A stretch of DNA of 50,258 bases, from assembly GCA_012512265.1 (NCBI GenBank), contig JAAZEM010000140.1:1-50258 (forward strand). The letters run 5' to 3'. Below are positions 8,425 through 16,765 of this stretch, one piece after another. Every line of letters begins with the position of its first letter. The stretch's first letter is position 1. The notes below the pieces were generated by a model, which was not told the origin of the DNA, did no database searches, and worked only from the letters and a program-made list of their open reading frames with translations. Source of the DNA: Armatimonadota bacterium (lineage in GTDB: Bacteria > Armatimonadota > JAAZEB01). The translations under genes were made by a program, and so were the position numbers.

Positions 8425-8432
8425 CCGGTTCC
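8421..8432. promoter_or_regulatory. LacI-family-type operator over the GH130 -35 region
   Basis: GGAACCGGTTCC is a 12-bp perfect palindrome with the central CG and flanking AA/TT typical of LacI-family operators. It overlaps the -35 hexamer of the GH130 promoter, a position that favours repression. No LacI-type regulator gene is in the window. Confidence 0.55.
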
Positions 8433-8655
8433 AGGCGCGATTCCGAGAGAGGGCCGCTCCGCCGCGTGGCCGCGGCGCCGTAAGCTGCCGCCTCACGGGA
8501 AACAGGGCGAACACTGAAGATTCTCCCAATAAAACATTCATGTGCCAGCGCGTGAGCAGGTCCATGGCGCCTATACCCTCCCCATCCGTGTCTGCCCCCT
8601 TCGTCCGTGGCAGCGATGCGAGGCGGCCGCTCGCCTACCTACTGGACCAGCGATC

Positions 8656-8685
8656 TTGCCAACGTGAGCATCTCCATGCTACACT
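8656..8685 (+). promoter_or_regulatory. Promoter of the muconolactone-isomerase-like gene
   Basis: TTGCCA (8656-8661), an 18-base spacer and TACACT (8680-8685) give a sigma70-type promoter with a predicted start near 8692, about 50 bases before the GTG start codon. The remaining divergent intergenic region 8433-8655 shows no gene. Confidence 0.5.
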
Positions 8686-8742
8686 GGCGGTAGGAGAGCC
8701 CACACTCGGAACCCCGCAGGGATCAGGCGGAAGGAGAGCAGA

Positions 8743-9039
8743 GTGAAGTTCCTGGTGCTGTGGGAGATCGACATCGCTCACCTGGGCCCGGAGGCGATCC
8801 AGGCGGTGATGCGCATGCCGGAGTACGCGAAGAGGGTGAGTGACCAGGGGAAGTTGACAGCGCGCTACCATGTGGTCGGCAAGCACGGCGGCGCGTGGAT
8901 CTACGATGTCCAGTCGAATGAGGAGTTGGAGCGGTTACTGGCCACGTCGCCGGTGTATAACCGTGCCCGCTTCGAGGTGATCCCCCTGGCAGAGATGGGG
9001 GCGCCTACCGAGGTGTTACAAGCAGACGGTACCGCCTAG
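8743..9039 (+). CDS. Muconolactone delta-isomerase-like small protein
   Basis: A 98-residue protein of the dimeric alpha-beta barrel type resembling muconolactone isomerase (MIase, PF02426-like): an N-terminal strand MKFLVLWEID, a central helix, then KLTARYHVVGKHGGAWIYDV and a helix with EELERLLATSP before the last strand FEVIPLAEM. The GTG start is preceded by AAGGAG 6 bases upstream. True muconolactone isomerases work in catechol degradation, but no partner enzymes are present, so this is more likely a stand-alone relative of unknown substrate. It has its own promoter and a hairpin behind it, so it is probably monocistronic. Confidence 0.7.
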   Translation: MKFLVLWEIDIAHLGPEAIQAVMRMPEYAKRVSDQGKLTARYHVVGKHGGAWIYDVQSNEELERLLATSPVYNRARFEVIPLAEMGAPTEVLQADGTA

Positions 9040-9076
9040 CGAACGTGCGGTATGGCGCTGGCGGGCCGCTGCTATC

Positions 9077-9133
9077 CGGCACCCCGGTGACGGTGCAACA
9101 GCATCCTGCTTTTCCACCGCCGCCGGGGTGCCG
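9077..9133. terminator. Long hairpin between the MIase-like gene and the sulfur-fusion gene
   Basis: An 11-bp perfect inverted repeat (CGGCACCCCGG / CCGGGGTGCCG) encloses 35 bases that can themselves pair (CGGTG with CACCG). It sits between two convergent genes and may terminate both. Confidence 0.5.
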
Positions 9134-9207
9134 CATGTGCCTGCGCATCGCGCCCTGTGACGGACGCCCACTCGGGAGCCTGGCGACCTTTTCGGCGAAC
9201 GCGCGCT

Positions 9208-11685
9208 TTAGATGAAGAGGTTGACGGTGCCCTGCTCGGCGGCGTTGAGGTACATTGCCACGCCGCCCACCTCCACGCCGTCGATCAGCTCCTCCCTTTT
9301 GATCCCCATGAGATCCATCGACATGCTACACGCCACCAGCTTCACGCCGGCGTTCCGGGCGGAGGCGATCAGGTCAGAGAGCATCGGCACCTTCTTTTGA
9401 CGCATGATCCCCTTGATCATCGAGAGACCCATGCCACCCATATGCATCTTCGAGAGTGCCAGCTTCTCCGCACCGCGTGGCATCATCCAGCCGAACAGGT
9501 GCTCCACCAGGTTCTTCGATACCCGCGCGCCCTCCGGGCGGCGCAGCACATTCAGACCCCAGAAGGTGAAGAACAGGGTGACCTCGCTGCCCATCGAAGC
9601 TGCGCCGTTGGCGATCACGAACGCTGCCATCGCCTTGTCAAAATCGCCGCTGAAAACGACGATCGTTTTCTTCTTGCTGGTCACACCACCGGAAGCCACC
9701 GCGGGCGTCGGCTGCCCCTTGGCGACCACGGCGCGCAGGATACCCTTGTTGCGTGTCAGCTCCACGAGGGTGTGGCCGGTGCTCTGGCACCAGGAACGGA
9801 TATCTGTGGCAAATCCCGGGTCGGTGGTGGTGATCGCTATCGCCTGGCCCTCCTTGAGCATCTTTGCCTCGGCTGCAAGCCGCATCACCGGTCCGGGGCA
9901 TTGCAGCCCGCACGCGTCCAGCTCGCGCGTGATGGCAACCCCCGGTTCCCGTTCGTTCGCTGGCGAGGCGCCCCCGGCGCCGGTATCATCGGTCATGCTC
10001 GCCGGCGGGGGCGCTGGCCGGGGATGCGCGCTCTCAGGAAGGCTGGCCAGATACGTCTTGTAGCCTCCGCTCAGGTTGCGGCACCGGAAACCGTTCTGGC
10101 TCAGGATCCGGCACGCCACGTAGCCGCGCATCCCTGCCTGGCAGAAGACGAGAAGCTCCTTTTCCCGCGGGAGATCGCCCAGGCGGCTGCGGAGCTGGGA
10201 GAGCGGAATGGCGAGCGCGCCCGGAATCGTCCCCAACGCCACCTCCTCCGGCTCGCGCACGTCGAGAAGCTGCTGGTCCGGCCCTGGATTGAGGACATGC
10301 TCGACATGGCATTGGGCCACGTCCCCGCGCAGAACGTTGGCGGCCACGAAGCCGGCGTAGTTCACCGGATCCTTGGCCGACCCGAACGGCGGCGCGTAAG
10401 CGAGTTCCAGCTCCTCCAGGTCGAAAACGGTCATGCCGGCGCGAAGGGCCACCGCGAGGACATCAATGCGCTTATCCACGCTCTCGCCACCCACGGTCTG
10501 CGCGCCCAGCAGCCGGCCACTCTTCGGATTGAACAGAATCTTCAGCGTGAGCGGGGTGGCGCCCGGGTAGTAGCTGGCATGGCTGGCCGGATGCACGTAC
10601 ACCTTCTCATACGGCACGCCGGCCCGCTTGGCCGCCTTCTCATTCATGCCCGTGCACGCCGCTACCTGATCGAACACCTTGCAGATGCCAGTGCCCTGAG
10701 CGCCCCGGTAAGTGGTCTCGCGTCCAAGGGCATTGTCGGCTGCGATCCGCCCCTGGCGGTTTGCCGGCCCGGCGAGTGGAACGACCGTGCGCGTGCCCCC
10801 CACCAGGTCCACGACCTCGACGGCATCGCCCACCGCGAAGATATCCGGGTCGCTCGTGCGCATTTGCGCATCCACCAGAATGCCGCCGCGCTCGCCAATC
10901 GCCAGACCGGCGTCGCGCGCCAGCTTCACATCGGGCTTCACGCCGATGGCGAGAAGGACGAGGTCGCACTCCACGCTCTCACCGGTGCTCAGATGGGCGC
11001 GCAGCCCCGTTTCGGTTTCAGTGAACCGCGTCACCGAGGTCTCCAGGCGCAGGTCCACGCCATGCATGCGCAGCGTCTGATGCAGGGGCGCGGCCATCTC
11101 GGGGTCGAGCGGGGCCATCACCTGGGGCGCCAGCTCCACCAGTGTCACGCCGATTCCGCGCTCGCGCAGGGCTTCGGTGAGCTCCAGGCCGATGAACCCG
11201 CCGCCGATCACCAGCGCGCGCTCCACCTTGCCCTCGGTTATCTGGGCGAGGATTGCGTCCATATCGGCCAGCGAGCGGAGCGTGCGCACCCGCGGCGAGT
11301 CGGACCCAGGGATCGGCGGGCGCACCGGCTCGGCGCCGGGGCTCAGGATCAGCTTGTCATAAGGGATGCGCTCCTCGACGCCGGTCACCAGGTTGCGCGC
11401 GACCACCTCCTTGCGCTCGCGGTCGATAGCAACGGCTTCCGTGCGAGTGCGCACGTCGATGCGGTAGCGCGTGCTCAACTGCTCTGGGGTCGCCACCAAC
11501 AGCTTCTCGCGCTCGGCAATCACCCCGCCGATATGATAGGGCAGACCGCAGTTAGCGTAGGAGATGTGCGGGCCCCGCTCCAACAAGATGATCTCCGCAT
11601 CCTCTGAGATGCGTCGCGCCCGCGTCGCGGCGGACGCTCCGCCTGCCACTCCACCAATCACGACAATCCGGGTACTTCGAGGCAT
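9208..11685 (-). CDS. Four-domain sulfur-trafficking fusion: CoA-disulfide reductase / rhodanese / TusA / DsrE2
   Basis: An 825-residue protein. Residues 1-450 are an FAD-dependent pyridine-nucleotide-disulfide oxidoreductase of the CoA-disulfide reductase/persulfide reductase group: VVIGGVAGGASAA binds FAD, C46 in ISYANCGLPYH is the redox cysteine, and VIGGGFIGLEL binds NAD(P)H. About 455-550 is a rhodanese domain with its active cysteine in VFCQAGMRGY. About 585-660 is a TusA/SirA domain with CGLQCPGP. The C-terminal 155 residues are a DsrE/DsrF/DsrE2-type domain ending with CSMSMDLMGI. Together they could take sulfane sulfur from CoA or polysulfide, carry it as persulfide and hand it to acceptors in the cytoplasm. 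The ATG at 11685 has GAAGGAG upstream; an upstream GTG at 11706 is less likely. Confidence 0.9.
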   Translation of the reverse strand: MPRSTRIVVIGGVAGGASAATRARRISEDAEIILLERGPHISYANCGLPYHIGGVIAEREKLLVATPEQLSTRYRIDVRTRTEAVAIDRERKEVVARNLVTGVEERIPYDKLILSPGAEPVRPPIPGSDSPRVRTLRSLADMDAILAQITEGKVERALVIGGGFIGLELTEALRERGIGVTLVELAPQVMAPLDPEMAAPLHQTLRMHGVDLRLETSVTRFTETETGLRAHLSTGESVECDLVLLAIGVKPDVKLARDAGLAIGERGGILVDAQMRTSDPDIFAVGDAVEVVDLVGGTRTVVPLAGPANRQGRIAADNALGRETTYRGAQGTGICKVFDQVAACTGMNEKAAKRAGVPYEKVYVHPASHASYYPGATPLTLKILFNPKSGRLLGAQTVGGESVDKRIDVLAVALRAGMTVFDLEELELAYAPPFGSAKDPVNYAGFVAANVLRGDVAQCHVEHVLNPGPDQQLLDVREPEEVALGTIPGALAIPLSQLRSRLGDLPREKELLVFCQAGMRGYVACRILSQNGFRCRNLSGGYKTYLASLPESAHPRPAPPPASMTDDTGAGGASPANEREPGVAITRELDACGLQCPGPVMRLAAEAKMLKEGQAIAITTTDPGFATDIRSWCQSTGHTLVELTRNKGILRAVVAKGQPTPAVASGGVTSKKKTIVVFSGDFDKAMAAFVIANGAASMGSEVTLFFTFWGLNVLRRPEGARVSKNLVEHLFGWMMPRGAEKLALSKMHMGGMGLSMIKGIMRQKKVPMLSDLIASARNAGVKLVACSMSMDLMGIKREELIDGVEVGGVAMYLNAAEQGTVNLFI

Positions 11686-11706
11686 TCGCGTGCTCCTTCT
11701 CCACAA

Positions 11707-12056
11707 GGAAACCTCTCATGAGAGGGTGCCGCACCTCGCCCGCGGCCCTCTTTTGATTAGATACAGGCCACGCTCGGAGGATTCGCCTCCGTTTTCGGAG
11801 TCTTCCTGCCGCGCCCGCCACGACGATACCGCGGATAAGGCGACGGATGCGGATCGGGAAGCCTGCGGCCGGCCCAATAGGCGCGGGCCCGAAGACCCGG
11901 GCTGCTTCCCCGCAGCGGCCCTGCCGGCCTTCCCCGACAGCCTGCTTTGCTTTCGCATGCGGGCCGGCCCAGCCCGGCAGGGTGGCCATTGCCACCCGGG
12001 TCCAACCTCCCTCTGAATGTGGCCTCTCTTGTGGCCCCGCCGGGTCGCTGGCGTGC
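11707..12056. other. Divergent intergenic region without a gene
   Basis: About 350 bp between the sulfur-fusion gene and the LptF-like gene. I see only a 7-bp hairpin (GGGTGGC/GCCACCC, 11980-11997) and GC-rich short repeats of GGCCGG and CCCGGG. No convincing reading frame, tRNA or riboswitch motif was recognised. Confidence 0.5.
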
Positions 12057-12085
12057 TTGCCGCCCCTCCCCAAAGATGCTATAAT
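12057..12085 (+). promoter_or_regulatory. Promoter of the LptF-like gene, predicting a leaderless mRNA
   Basis: TTGCCG (12057-12062), 17 bases, then a perfect TATAAT (12080-12085). The start codon begins exactly 6 bases after the -10, where transcription should start, and no ribosome-binding sequence precedes it. Confidence 0.65.
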
Positions 12086-12091
12086 GGCGCC

Positions 12092-13171
12092 GTGAAGCTC
12101 ATCGACCGCTATGTGGTACGCGAGTTAGGGGTGCCGTTCGGCATCGGGATCTCCGTTGCCGTGATGCTCCTGATCGGCACATTGCTTTTCAACAATGCCA
12201 GTGAGTTCATTTCGCGTGGCATCCCGCTGTTGTTGGTGATCAAACTGGTCCTCTATCGCGCGCCACAGTTCTCGGTGATCGCCATGCCAATGGCGATGGG
12301 CTTTGCTGCTTCGCTTGCGATCAACCGTCTGGCCCGCGATAGCGAGATCACCCCGATGCGGATGGCGGGGATCCCTTTCCGGCGAATCGTGTTTCCTCTA
12401 GCCCTTGTCGGCGCCGTCACCAGCCTGGGCTCCTACCTCCTTGCAGAGAAGGTGGCACCCTGGGCGAACGAAAAGGGGAATCAGATCGTCCGTCAGATAT
12501 GGATGCAGTCGGTAGTGCCGGTGTTGCAGCCAAACGTCGTTTTCAGAACCGAGGGCTACACCTTCTACGTGGGCTGGCTCAATAAGGCGAGCAAGGATCT
12601 CTTTCACCTGCGTGAAGTGCTGGTCTACGATACCCGTCGCCCGGGCTATCCGGTGTGGTATGTGGCCCCGGAGGCGACCACGACGCGCCGTTTCTGGACC
12701 CTGCGGCGTGTTGTCCGCCGCGACATTGGCAAGGATGGCCTCTCGACCGTCGAGACCTACCTTCCCGAGTTGACGATCGACCTGAAGAAGGATATGGACT
12801 TCATCGGGGGCATGGCAACCCCCGAGGAGATGACCGGCGACCAGTTGATGGCGCAGATCCGCATGCTGAAGGAGACAGGCGCTCAGAACCTGGCGCGCTC
12901 CTACGCGGTGCAGTACCACTCGCGCTTTGCTCTGCCGCTGGCGTGCTTGATCCTGGCGGTACTCAGCGCCCCGCTCAGCCTGCGCTTCTCGCGCGGCGGC
13001 ACCTTTGTCGGCATCCTTGTCAGCATCATTGTAGGGTTCCTCTACTGGAATATCATGCTCCTCACCAAGATCTTGGGTGAAAACGGGGTGCTCCCCCCAC
13101 TCGTCGCGGCGTGGTCGATGAACGCCCTCTTTGGTGTTGTCGCCGCGATTCTGGTGTGGCGCACCGGGTGA
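12092..13171 (+). CDS. LptF/LptG-family lipopolysaccharide export permease
   Basis: A 359-residue inner-membrane protein of the LptF/LptG (YjgP/YjgQ) family, which works with LptB to extract LPS-like lipids and push them across the periplasm. The GTG start gives the family N-terminus KLIDRYVVRELGVPF. There are three N-terminal TM helices, a periplasmic beta-jellyroll region about 140-255 (FRTEGYTFYVGWLNKA), and three C-terminal helices (FALPLACLILAVLSAPL ...). A single family member is present here, and whether it is F or G cannot be told. The gene for the outer-membrane partner follows directly, confirming a diderm envelope. The promoter predicts translation from a leaderless mRNA. Confidence 0.9.
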   Translation: MKLIDRYVVRELGVPFGIGISVAVMLLIGTLLFNNASEFISRGIPLLLVIKLVLYRAPQFSVIAMPMAMGFAASLAINRLARDSEITPMRMAGIPFRRIVFPLALVGAVTSLGSYLLAEKVAPWANEKGNQIVRQIWMQSVVPVLQPNVVFRTEGYTFYVGWLNKASKDLFHLREVLVYDTRRPGYPVWYVAPEATTTRRFWTLRRVVRRDIGKDGLSTVETYLPELTIDLKKDMDFIGGMATPEEMTGDQLMAQIRMLKETGAQNLARSYAVQYHSRFALPLACLILAVLSAPLSLRFSRGGTFVGILVSIIVGFLYWNIMLLTKILGENGVLPPLVAAWSMNALFGVVAAILVWRTG

Positions 13172-13212
13172 GCGATCACGGCGTCTATCGGGAATCGGCA
13201 GAAGTACCCCGC

Positions 13213-15954
13213 ATGAGAAACGTTGTCGGAGGGTTGGCGGCTTCATCGTCCGGCGCCAGGCTATTGCCGTGCCAGGGCGCGGCGCGCGCACAGCGCGAGG
13301 TTTTGGCGCACCGCGACGCGGGCGCGAGGGCCGCTCTCCTGCGGGCAATTCTCCTGGCCGCCTGCCTCCTCGGCCTCCCCTTCACCGCGGTTTCGGGCGA
13401 TACGGCCGCCCAGCATGCACCCGTCGCCCAGACGGAGGTCGCCCCCTCAGCCACGGATGACACGGCCACTCAGGGAGCGCCGGGCGCCGAGACGGAGGCC
13501 GCCCCCCCAGCCGCAGGTGACACGGCTACCCAGAATGCACCCGCCGCCGCGACGGAGGCCGCGCCTGCGCCCCAGGCCACCCTGGAGGCTGCCGGGCAGC
13601 CGGTGGCTTCCCCGCCGGCCCCTGCCGGCAAGGAGATCCCCTTCCGCATCCTCGAGGCCGACGCTATCAGCTATGATGAGCAGTCGAACCGCCTAGTTGC
13701 TCAGGGGCATGTGGTGGTGGAGTACAAGGATTACCGGGTCTCCGCGGATGTTTTGGCCGCCGATTTCGAGGATCGGGTGGCCACCTTTCGCGGGCGCGTG
13801 GTCCTCACCACGCCCGAGCGGGTGATCCACGGCACGCTCCTCTCGCTCGATCTCCGCTCGCGCGCCTACGCGCTCGAGGGCGCGAGGATGCTGCTGGCTC
13901 CTGAGGAGGTGCAGATGGGCGCGCAACAGCCCCTCTACGCCTCAAGCGCACGCATCGACGGGGAGCCCGGAGTGGTCTCCGTGAAACAGGGCGGGATCAC
14001 CTCTTGCGACCTTGGCTCGCCTCACTACCTCTTCGATGCCCAGAAGATCCAGGTGATTCCCGGCAAGCGGCTCACGGCGCGCAAGGTTTCGGTCTACGCC
14101 CTTGGGCACAAGCTGATCACCCTCCCCGGGCTGACGATTCCCCTCTCCTCGTTCGATACGCCGCGGAGCAACCGGTTTGTGCCCCTCTTCGGTCAGAGCC
14201 TGGACGAAGGCTACTTCATGAAAGCCGCCTATTTCTACGTTCTCGGCTCGCTCATCGGGAATCTGCGCCTAGACCTGATGTCGAAGAAGGGCACCGGGAT
14301 CGGCCTCGATCAACCTTATGATTTCCCGAACTACTCCGGCGGGATCCACGTGTACCAGCTCAACAACCGGCGTGACAACCGCAGGGACTTTACGGCGCGC
14401 GTTGATCACCAGCACCAACTCGGCGAGTTTGCCCTCCGCTTTGGCGGCGACTACCGCTTGAACTCGCTCCCCTATGCCACGGCGGACAGCTCCAGCCTGC
14501 TGACAGACCTGGCGATCACCCGGCGCGGCGCCGATGGAACCACCACCGACCTCGGCTTCAACCGCAGTGCCAGCACCTATAGCGGGACCACCACCGGCAA
14601 CTGGCTCGCGCGCCTCCGTCACTCGCAGAACTTTGGCTTTGTGCGCGCCAACCTCAGCATGGACATGAGCCAGCCGTTCGGGATGAGCACGGCTTCCTCC
14701 GGGCGCCTGAGTTCCAGGTTGGACCTCCAACACTCGAATCGGCTTTTCGATGCCGGCCTCCTGATCGATCGCATCGACACCCTGGGCGGCACCGCGAACT
14801 TCTTCCCGGGGATGCAGCACCTCCCGGAGTTGCGCCTGGCCACGGCGAGCCAGCGCCTGACCAACTCCGACTTCTTCACAAAGACGCTGCCGATCTCGAT
14901 GGAGCTACGCGTCGGCAACCTGCGCGAGGGCGGCTATGCGCTCTCTGGCTCTTCGAGTGCGCCCGCGATGACCGAGCGGTTGCGCACCTATTTCCGCGTC
15001 AGCAGCAGCCCGCAGGTGTTGCCATCCAAGGGCCGGTTTGCCGTCACGCTCCCGGTCGATTTCCAGCAGAATTACTACCGAGAGGATGAAGCGATGTGGG
15101 CGGCGGGTATCAGCCCGGCGCTCACCTACCGCATGGGGGAATCGTCGCTCATCTCGCTCAACTACTCGCTGATGCGCAAGAACGGATACACGCCGTTCAC
15201 TTCCGATTACGCCCCCGAGGCGCACCAGATGTCGCTATCGGCTACGTTTGGCAGCCGGATCCGGCGTGGCGTCAGCACGCCAGCGGGATATAGCGGAACC
15301 TATTCCAGCTACAGCACCGGGCTCACCGGCGGCTATGGGGTCGGCACCTCCTACGCGGGCGCGCCCTACGGCTGGGATAACCGGCGCCTCGACCCGGCCG
15401 CTGCGGGCAAGACCTACATCACCTTCAACACGGGGTATGATTTTGACCTGCGCAACGCCAGCGACCTGGTGGTGCGAACGCAGTACCAGCCCAACGCGCA
15501 TCACCTCATCGAGATGGAGAGCGCGTACGACTGGTTCGGCAAGCGCCGGTTTGGCACGCAAAAGCGCCTGCGCGATATCCGTGCGCGCTGGTACGTGGAC
15601 TATGGGGACCCGCTGCAGCTGGCCGTCGGGACTGTCTGGGACACCTCCAGAAACCGGTTGGGCACCATCAAAGCATCGCTCAGCTCGCAGATCTCTCCCA
15701 AGTGGCAGGTCCAATCGCTCTACGGGCGAGTCGCGAGCGGCTATGGATCCAGCCAGCCCTACACCCAGGTGATGCTGACGCGCGACCTTCACTGCTGGGA
15801 GGCAAGCGCCATCTACACCGAGGGTACCTTCCTCGGGCGCAAGGAACGGGAACTCCGCTTCGTGATGAGCATCAAGGCGTTCCCTGTCAACAAGGAGTTC
15901 GGGGTTAGCCCCAGCGGCCAGTACCTCTCGACCGATATCGGCAGCATCTACTGA
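13213..15954 (+). CDS. lptD: LptD/OstA-like outer-membrane LPS assembly protein
   Basis: About 913 residues. A hydrophobic stretch ALLRAILLAACLLGLPFTAV fits a signal sequence, followed by a low-complexity linker with three 20-residue repeats, an OstA/LptA-like domain (ILEADAISYDEQSNRLVAQGHVVVEYKDYRV), and a long C-terminal beta-barrel region of alternating aromatic strands ending in a polar strand. It would form the outer-membrane gate for LPS or an equivalent lipid, fed by the LptF-like permease just upstream. The start is uncertain: a GTG at 13168 overlaps the upstream stop as GTGA, the ATG at 13213 is used here, and a later TTG before AHRDAGARA would give a more normal signal peptide. The stop overlaps the convergent lipoprotein gene by 7 bp. 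Confidence 0.85.
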   Translation: MRNVVGGLAASSSGARLLPCQGAARAQREVLAHRDAGARAALLRAILLAACLLGLPFTAVSGDTAAQHAPVAQTEVAPSATDDTATQGAPGAETEAAPPAAGDTATQNAPAAATEAAPAPQATLEAAGQPVASPPAPAGKEIPFRILEADAISYDEQSNRLVAQGHVVVEYKDYRVSADVLAADFEDRVATFRGRVVLTTPERVIHGTLLSLDLRSRAYALEGARMLLAPEEVQMGAQQPLYASSARIDGEPGVVSVKQGGITSCDLGSPHYLFDAQKIQVIPGKRLTARKVSVYALGHKLITLPGLTIPLSSFDTPRSNRFVPLFGQSLDEGYFMKAAYFYVLGSLIGNLRLDLMSKKGTGIGLDQPYDFPNYSGGIHVYQLNNRRDNRRDFTARVDHQHQLGEFALRFGGDYRLNSLPYATADSSSLLTDLAITRRGADGTTTDLGFNRSASTYSGTTTGNWLARLRHSQNFGFVRANLSMDMSQPFGMSTASSGRLSSRLDLQHSNRLFDAGLLIDRIDTLGGTANFFPGMQHLPELRLATASQRLTNSDFFTKTLPISMELRVGNLREGGYALSGSSSAPAMTERLRTYFRVSSSPQVLPSKGRFAVTLPVDFQQNYYREDEAMWAAGISPALTYRMGESSLISLNYSLMRKNGYTPFTSDYAPEAHQMSLSATFGSRIRRGVSTPAGYSGTYSSYSTGLTGGYGVGTSYAGAPYGWDNRRLDPAAAGKTYITFNTGYDFDLRNASDLVVRTQYQPNAHHLIEMESAYDWFGKRRFGTQKRLRDIRARWYVDYGDPLQLAVGTVWDTSRNRLGTIKASLSSQISPKWQVQSLYGRVASGYGSSQPYTQVMLTRDLHCWEASAIYTEGTFLGRKERELRFVMSIKAFPVNKEFGVSPSGQYLSTDIGSIY
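13399..13578 (+). repeat. Three tandem 60-bp repeats in the LptD-like linker
   Basis: Three in-frame, imperfect copies of a 60-bp unit (13399-13458, 13459-13518, 13519-13578) encode DTA-TQ-x-AP-x-A-x-TE-x-AP-type 20-residue repeats. They form an Ala/Pro/Thr-rich linker after the signal sequence and are prone to length variation by slippage. Confidence 0.8.
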
Positions 15955-16688
15955 TTGATCTTGACCTCGGCGCTCCAGTCGATGATGTCGAGGTCCTCCT
16001 CCTCCACTCCTGGCTGCAGTGCCGGGGGAACGTCGCCCCCTTGCTCGGGCTCCGTGAGCTGCGCGTTGGTGAAGGTCTGCGGAATATCCAGCGGCAGCGT
16101 CAGGAATTGGTTGCCCGTGAAGCCGAGAGCATCCACCACCTTCGTCTCCAGCGAGGTCGGCTCGACGTTGATCCGGTCTGTGGCGATGATATTCAGGTTA
16201 ACCACATTCACGTCCTGGCCGAGTGTCGCATCGACATCCAGAGTGACGCGAATGCGGTTTCCCGGGGCATCCTCTGGGCGGTTGAAATCAAAGGGGGTGC
16301 CGAGCGCATCCGCCTGCAGGAGGTCGGTGCCGGGCACAAATCGGAAGACGCCAAAGGTGCCGAGGTGATAGAGGACAAAGTGCGTGATCTTACCTGTGCC
16401 CCAGCCATTCCCCCAGGGGAAGGCGACCACGGGCACCGGTCCCTCCACCGGATTGCCCCCGGTATCCAGAGCGATGTAGTAGTAGTAGAGGGGATTGATC
16501 CGACCGGCGACGGTGAAATCGACTGTCAGCGTCCGGCGCACCAGCGGCCCCGCTGCCTCATCGGGCACGCGCGCGCACCCCGTGGCCATTAGGATGCCGG
16601 CCACCACCATCAGGAAGCCCGCGCGAGCGATCCCGGATACGCCCCGGCTCCCCTCCACGCGCGCATCCCTACTCCACCCACTGGCCAT
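15948..16688 (-). CDS. Predicted lipoprotein of unknown function
   Basis: A 246-residue protein. The ATG at 16688 has AAGGAG 8 bases upstream; a longer frame to 16739 lacks a site. Residues about 18-38 form a signal sequence (ARAGFLMVVAGILMATGC) whose cysteine, after MATG, fits a somewhat atypical lipobox, so the protein should be lipid-anchored. The mature part is beta-rich (TLTVDFTVAGRINPLYYYYI, RIRVTLDVDATLGQ) with an acidic tail (EEEDLDIIDW). I recognise no family. It follows the ABC permease genes by 77 bp on the same strand, but it does not look like a sugar-binding protein. Its end overlaps the convergent LptD-like gene by 7 bp. Confidence 0.65.
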   Translation of the reverse strand: MASGWSRDARVEGSRGVSGIARAGFLMVVAGILMATGCARVPDEAAGPLVRRTLTVDFTVAGRINPLYYYYIALDTGGNPVEGPVPVVAFPWGNGWGTGKITHFVLYHLGTFGVFRFVPGTDLLQADALGTPFDFNRPEDAPGNRIRVTLDVDATLGQDVNVVNLNIIATDRINVEPTSLETKVVDALGFTGNQFLTLPLDIPQTFTNAQLTEPEQGGDVPPALQPGVEEEDLDIIDWSAEVKINQ

Positions 16689-16765
16689 GACCCATCTCCT
16701 TACCGAAGCGATGATAGCATTCCCCAACCGCCTGGGCACAACCCCCCACTCCCCGACGCGCTATT

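Noticed and set aside
9157..11607. An 816-codon open frame on the plus strand
   Set aside because: It lies opposite the sulfur-fusion gene, has no recognisable domain, and is His/Arg/Gln-rich, as expected for antisense frames in GC-rich DNA.
11707..12056. A cobalamin or other riboswitch in the GC-rich divergent gap
   Set aside because: No known conserved box could be recognised, and the LptF-like promoter lies after this region, so it would not be in that transcript.
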